Assembly: GCA_963556195.1 (NCBI GenBank)
Contig: CAUVYP010001208.1
Span: forward strand, 806,001-870,000
DNA: 64,000 bases
Reading direction: 5' to 3'
From: Sepiola atlantica
Taxonomy: Eukaryota; Mollusca; Cephalopoda; Sepiida; Sepiolidae
Shown here: one piece after another, positions 59,687 through 64,000 of the stretch
Numbering within the stretch: position 1 is the first letter of the stretch
Layout of the letters: each line of letters starts with the position of its first letter
The notes under the pieces: model-generated
The model's database searches: none
Told to the model about the DNA's origin: nothing
What the model saw: only the letters and a program-made list of their open reading frames with translations
Position numbers and translations under genes: made by a program

Positions 59687-62600
59687 TTAACGCGTTTTAA
59701 AGTTGATATCGCTTTTGTTTATAACTTCCACATTTATTCGAATTGTGCAACGAAACTTTGCAGACAGTCCTGAATGGGCCTTTTCTACAAAACTACCAAG
59801 TTTCAGAAGTGCAGCTCTTGTACTGCCGGAGATATGTCGATACAAACTGAATACGCAAAACATCAACAAAATTTAGCGCGTTTTAAAGTTGATATCGCTT
59901 TTGTTTATAACTTCCACATTTATTCGAATTGTGCAACAAAACTTTGCAGACAGTCGCGGAGACACATTTCCTACTGAAGTACCAAGTGTCAGAAGTGCCG
60001 ATCTTGTACTGCCGAAGATATGTCGATACAAACTGAATACGCAAAACATCAACAAAATTTAGCGCGTTTTAAAGTTGATATCGCTTTTGTTTATAACTTC
60101 CACATTTATTCGAATTTTGCAACGAAACTTTGCAGACAGTCTCGAATAGGCGTTTTCTACTGAAGTACCAAGTTTCAGAAGTGCAGCTCTTGTACTGCCG
60201 GAGATATGTCGATACAAACTGAATACGCAAAACATCAACAGAATTTAGCGCGTTTTAAAGTTGATATCGCTTTTGTTTATAACTTCCACATTTATTCGAA
60301 TTGTGCAACGAAACTTTGCAGACAGTCCTGAATGGGCCTTTTCTAAAGAACTACCAAGTTTCAGAAGTGCAGCTCTTGTACTGCCGGAGATATGTCGATA
60401 CAAACTGAATACGCAAAACATCAACAAAATTTAGCGCGTTTTAAAGTTGATATCGCTTTTGTTTATAACTTCCACATTTATTCGAATTGTGCAACGAAAC
60501 TTTGCAGACAGTCGCGGATACACATTTTCTACTGAAGTACCAAGTTTCAGAAGTGCAGCTCTTGTACTGCCGGAGATATGTCGATACAAACTGAATACGC
60601 AAAACATCAACTAAATTTAGCGTGTTTCAAAGTTGATATCGCTTTTGTTTATAACTTCCACATTTATTCGAATTGTGCAACGAAACTGTGCAGACAGTCG
60701 CGGAGACCTATGTTCTACTGAAGTACCAAGTTTCAGAAGTGCAGCTTTTGTACTGCCGGAGATATGTCGATACAAACTGAATACACAAAACATCAGCAAA
60801 ATTTAGCGCGTTTTAAAGTTGATATCGCTTTTGTTTATAACTTCCACATTTATTCGAATTGTGCAACGAAACTTTGCAGACAGTCTCGAATAGGCCTTGT
60901 CTACTGAAGTACCAAGTTTCAGAAGTGCAGCTCTTGTACTGCCGGAGATATCTCGATACAAACTGAATACGCAAAACATCAGCAAAATTTAGCGCGTTTT
61001 AAAGTTGATATCGCTTTTGTTTATAACTTCCACATTTATTCGAATTGTGCAACGAAACTTTGCAGACAGTCTCGAATAGGCTTTATCTACTGAAGTACCA
61101 AGTTTCAGAAGTGCAGCTCTTGTACTGCCGGAGATATGTCGATACAAACTGAATACGCAAAACATCAACAAAATTTAGCGCGTTTTAAAGTTGATATCGC
61201 TTTTGTTTATAACTTCCACATTTATTCGAATTGTGCAACAAAACTTTGCAGACAGTCGCGGAGACACATTTCCTACTGAAGTACCAAGTGTCAGAAGTGC
61301 AGATCTTGTACTGCCGGAGATATGTAAATACAAACTGAATACGCAAAACATCAACAAAATTTAGCGCGTTTTAAAGTTGATATCGCTTTTGTTTATAACT
61401 TCCACATTTATTCGAATTGTGCAACGAAACTTTGCAGACAGTCTCGAATGGGCGTTTTCTACTGAAGTACCAAGTTTCAGAAGTGCAGCTTTTGTACTGC
61501 CAGAGATATCGCGATACAAACTGAATACGCAAAACATCAACAAAATTTAGCGCGTTTTAAAGTTGATATCGCTTTTGTTTATAACTTCCACATTTATTCG
61601 AATTGTGCAACGAAACTTTGCAGACAGTCGCGAAGACACATTTCCTACTGAAGTACCAAGTGTCAGAAGTGCAGCTCTTGTACTGCCGGAGATATGTCGA
61701 TACAAACTGAATACGCAAAACATCAACAAAATTTAGCGCGTTTTAAAGTTGATATCGCTTTAGTTTATAACTTCCACATTTATTCGAATTGTGCAACGAA
61801 ACTTTGCAGACAGTCTCGAATGGGCGTTTTCTACTGAAGTACCAAGTTTCAGAAGTGCAGCTTTTGTACTGCCAGAGATATCGCGATACAAACTGAATAC
61901 GCAAAACATCAACAAAATTTAGCGCGTTTGAAAGTTGATATCGCTTTTGTTTATAACTTCGCCATTTATTCGAATTGTGCAACGAAACTTTGCAGACAGT
62001 CTCGAATAGGCGTTTTCTACTGAAGTACCAAGTTTCAGAAGTGCAGCTCTTGTACTGCCGGAGATATGTCGATACAAACTGAATACGCAAAACATCAACA
62101 AAATTTAGCGCGTTTTAAAGTTGATATCGCTTTTGTTTATAACTTCCACATTTATTCGAATTGTGCAACAAAACTTTGCAGACAGTCGCGGAGACACATT
62201 TCCTACTGAAGTACAAAGTGTCAGAAGTGCAGATCTTGTACTGCCGGAGATATGTCGATACAAACTGAATACGCAAAACATCAACAAAATTTAGCGCGTT
62301 TTAAAGTTGATATCGCTTTTGTTTATAACTTCCACATTTATTCGAATTGTGCAACAAAACTTTGCAGACAGTCTCGAATAGGCGTTTTCTACTGAAGTAC
62401 CAAGTTTCAGAAGTGCAGCTCTTGTACTGCCGGAGATATGTCGATACAAACTGAATACGCAAAACATCAACAAAATTTAGCGCGTTTTAAAGTTGATATC
62501 GCTTTTGTTTATAACTTCCACATTTATTCGAATTGTGCAACGAAACTTTGCAGACAGTCTCGAATGGGTCTTTTCTACTGAGGTACCAAGTTTCAGAAGT

Positions 62601-62848
62601 GCAGCTCTTGTACTGCCGGAGATATGTCGATACAAACTGAATACGCAAAACATCAACAAAATTTCGCGCGTTTCAAAGTTGATATCGCTTTTGTTTATAA
62701 CTTCCACATTTATTCGAATTGTGCAACGAAACTGTGCAGACAGTCGCGGAGACCTATGTTCTACTGAAGTACGAAGTCTCAGAAGTGCAGCTTTTGTACT
62801 GCCGGAGATATGTCGATACAAACTGAATACGCAAAACATCAACAAAAT
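59687..62848. repeat. 17-mer derivative of the 16-mer (3162 bp)
   Basis: Same order and private changes as 56711-59686, with one extra monomer at 61733 between G (61547) and AY with CTTCGCC (61919). The G copy at 62105 has GAAGTACAAAG. Confidence 0.92.
61733..61918. repeat. Extra AH monomer inserted in the 17-mer
   Basis: An AH copy with the TATCGCGATA palindrome and the private change CTTTAGTTTATAAC. It resembles 61361, two monomers upstream, and breaks the AH-G-AY order seen at 58385-58942. A one-monomer gain by unequal exchange or conversion is the simplest reading. Confidence 0.85.
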
Positions 62849-63964
62849 TTAACGCGTTTTAAAGTTGATATCGCTTTTGTTTATAACTTCCACATTTATT
62901 CGAATTGTGCAACGAAACTGTGCAGACAGTCGCGGAGACCTATGTTCTACTGAAGTACCAAGTTTCAGAAGTGCAGCTTTTGTACTGCCGGAGATATGTC
63001 GATACAAACTGAATACGCAAAACATCAACAAAATTTAACGCGTTTTAAAGTTGATATCGCTTTTGTTTATAACTTCCACATTTATTCGAATTGTGCAACG
63101 AAACTTTGCAGACAGTCTCGAATAGGCCTTGTCTACTGAAGTACCAAGTTTCAGAAGTGCAGCTCTTGTACTGCCGGAGATATTTCGATACAAACTGAAT
63201 ACGCAAAACATCAGCAGAATTTAGCGCGTTTTAAAGTTGATATCGCTTTTGTTTATAACTTCCACATTTATTCGAATTGTGCAACGAAACTTTGCAGACA
63301 GTCTCGAATAGGCTTTTTCTACTGAAGTACCAAGTTTCAGAAGTGCAGCTCTTATACTGCCGGAGATATGTCGATACAAACTGAATACGCAAAACATCAA
63401 CGAAATTTAGCGCGTTTTAAAGTTGATATCGCTTTTGTTTATAACTTCCACATTTATTCGAATTGTGCAACAAAACTTTGCAGACAGTCGCGGAGACACA
63501 TTTCCTACTGAAGTACCAAGTGTCAGAAGTGCAGATCTTGTACTGCCGGAGATATGTCGATACAAACTGAATACGCAAAACATCAACAAAATTTAGCGCG
63601 TTTTAAAGTTGATATCGCTTTTGTTTATAACTTCCACATTTATTCGAATTGTGCAACAAAACTTTGCAGACAGTCTCGAATAGGCTTTTTCTACTGAAGT
63701 ACCAAGTTTCAGAAGTGCAGCTCTTGTACTGCCGGAGATATGTCGATACAAACTGAATACGCAAAACATCAACAAAATTTAGCGCGTTTTAAAGTTGATA
63801 TCGCTTTTGTTTATAACTTCCACATTTATTCGAATTGTGCAACAAAACTTTGCAGACAGTCGCGGAGACACATTTCCTACTGAAGTACCAAGTGTCAGAA
63901 GTGCCGATCTTGTACTGCCGGAGATATGTCGATACAAACTGAATACGCAAAACATCAACAAAAT
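62849..63964. repeat. Six closing monomers: EHRS-type, DK, cassette II, G, cassette II, G
   Basis: The EHRS-type at 62849 matches 54665 (both follow the GGGTC/EHRS pair). The remaining monomers resemble 56153-56710, with CAACAAAAC in both G copies and AGTGCCGATC in the last. No new sequence class appears at the right edge. Confidence 0.8.
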
Positions 63965-64000
63965 TTAGCGCGTTTTAAAGTTGATATCGCTTTTGTTTAT
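63965..64000. repeat. Partial right-edge monomer (bases 1-36)
   Basis: Thirty-six bases in consensus phase. The array continues past the window. Confidence 0.97.

Larger units (their letters stand above)
1..64000. repeat. Satellite DNA array, 186-bp monomer, fills the whole window
   Basis: The same 186-bp unit repeats head to tail in one orientation with no interruption. Phasing on the motif TTAGCGCG gives 343 complete monomers between 175 and 63964, and the length sum closes exactly (331 of 186 bp, ten of 185 bp, two of 187 bp). Every monomer carries recognisable TTGATATC, TTCGAA and CTGAATACGC landmarks, apart from scattered point changes. Composition of the consensus is 72 G+C in 186. There is no unique spacer, transposon, simple-sequence tract or inversion. 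The unit length is close to a nucleosome repeat (147 bp plus linker), as in many centromeric satellites, but a centromeric role is inference. I do not recognise the family by name. Compensating indels within one monomer would escape this count. Confidence 0.99.

Noticed and set aside
59331..59690. Longer frames of 109-122 residues on either strand (for example 13752-14120, 17116-17484, 36437-36805, 54293-54661, 59331-59690, 62477-62845)
   Set aside because: They are two monomers read through where a point change (ATTTTGCG, TGTAGCG, ATTTCGCG, ATTAAGCG) or a one-base shift removes the usual stop. The same residues repeat every 62 codons. No support for coding.
1..64000. CRISPR array
   Set aside because: The unit is 186 bp and repeats throughout. 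There are no short repeats alternating with unique spacers.
1..64000. Transposon, LTR or helitron origin, or an insertion within the array
   Set aside because: No terminal repeats, target-site duplications, polyA tract or transposase/reverse-transcriptase frame was found. Phase is continuous from 175 to 63964.
1..64000. rDNA, 5S or other tandem RNA gene cluster
   Set aside because: The monomer has no resemblance I can recognise to 5S, U-snRNA or rRNA sequence, and there is no conserved gene-like core with a variable spacer. The only variable part is a 16-bp cassette.

Overview
The window holds no genes. From the first base to the last it is one uninterrupted tandem array of a 186-bp satellite monomer, about 39% G+C. 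I count 343 complete monomers, plus a 174-base partial copy at the left edge and a 36-base partial copy at the right edge. The array runs off both ends, so the true array is longer than 64 kb. An array this long, homogeneous and transposon-free points to eukaryotic heterochromatin, such as a centromeric, pericentromeric or other satellite block. The sequence does not let me name the species. CpG is not depleted in the consensus (10 CpG against about 7 expected from base counts), which argues against heavy germline CpG methylation and fits many invertebrates better than vertebrates or plants. That is inference only.

Monomer phase used here: base 1 is the first T of TTAGCGCG, so complete monomers begin at 175, 361, 547 and so on. 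Of 343 monomers, 331 are 186 bp, ten are 185 bp and two are 187 bp. Most of the monomer is nearly invariant. Bases 84-99 come in two alternative versions. Cassette I resembles GCGGAGACACATTTCC and cassette II resembles TCGAATAGGCGTTTTC. Linked substitutions elsewhere define about a dozen recurring subtypes. I refer to them as G, E, V, H and D (cassette I), TKF (cassette I with ATCCC and TTTGTAG), SK-E (E with CTTCGAC and ACGGAAT), HTS (cassette I with GTGTATAAC and AAACCTTGC), and AY, AH, DK and KH (cassette II).

Layout. 1-9474: older, diverged 7/8-mer and 12-mer units with several hybrid monomers. 10405-15239: a 4.8-kb block repeated at 23048-27881. 15426-24720: a 21-mer higher-order repeat (3904 bp) made of an 11-mer and a 10-mer. 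28068-37366: 12-mer units with 11-mer and 14-mer variants. 37367-45922: very regular 8-mer and 10-mer units in the order 8-10-10-8-10, with evidence for a 28-mer (5208-bp) super-period. 47226-49828: a 9-mer and a partial copy. 50945-56152: a 22-monomer-offset duplication around mosaic sequence. 56711-62848: a near-identical 16-mer and 17-mer pair. The last monomers continue the same array.

The notable biology is how the array evolves. Unit lengths change by whole monomers. The changes happen inside hybrid monomers that keep the 186-bp register, and rare one-base indels serve as pedigree markers for successive amplifications. I found no RNA gene, CRISPR array, transposon or credible coding region.
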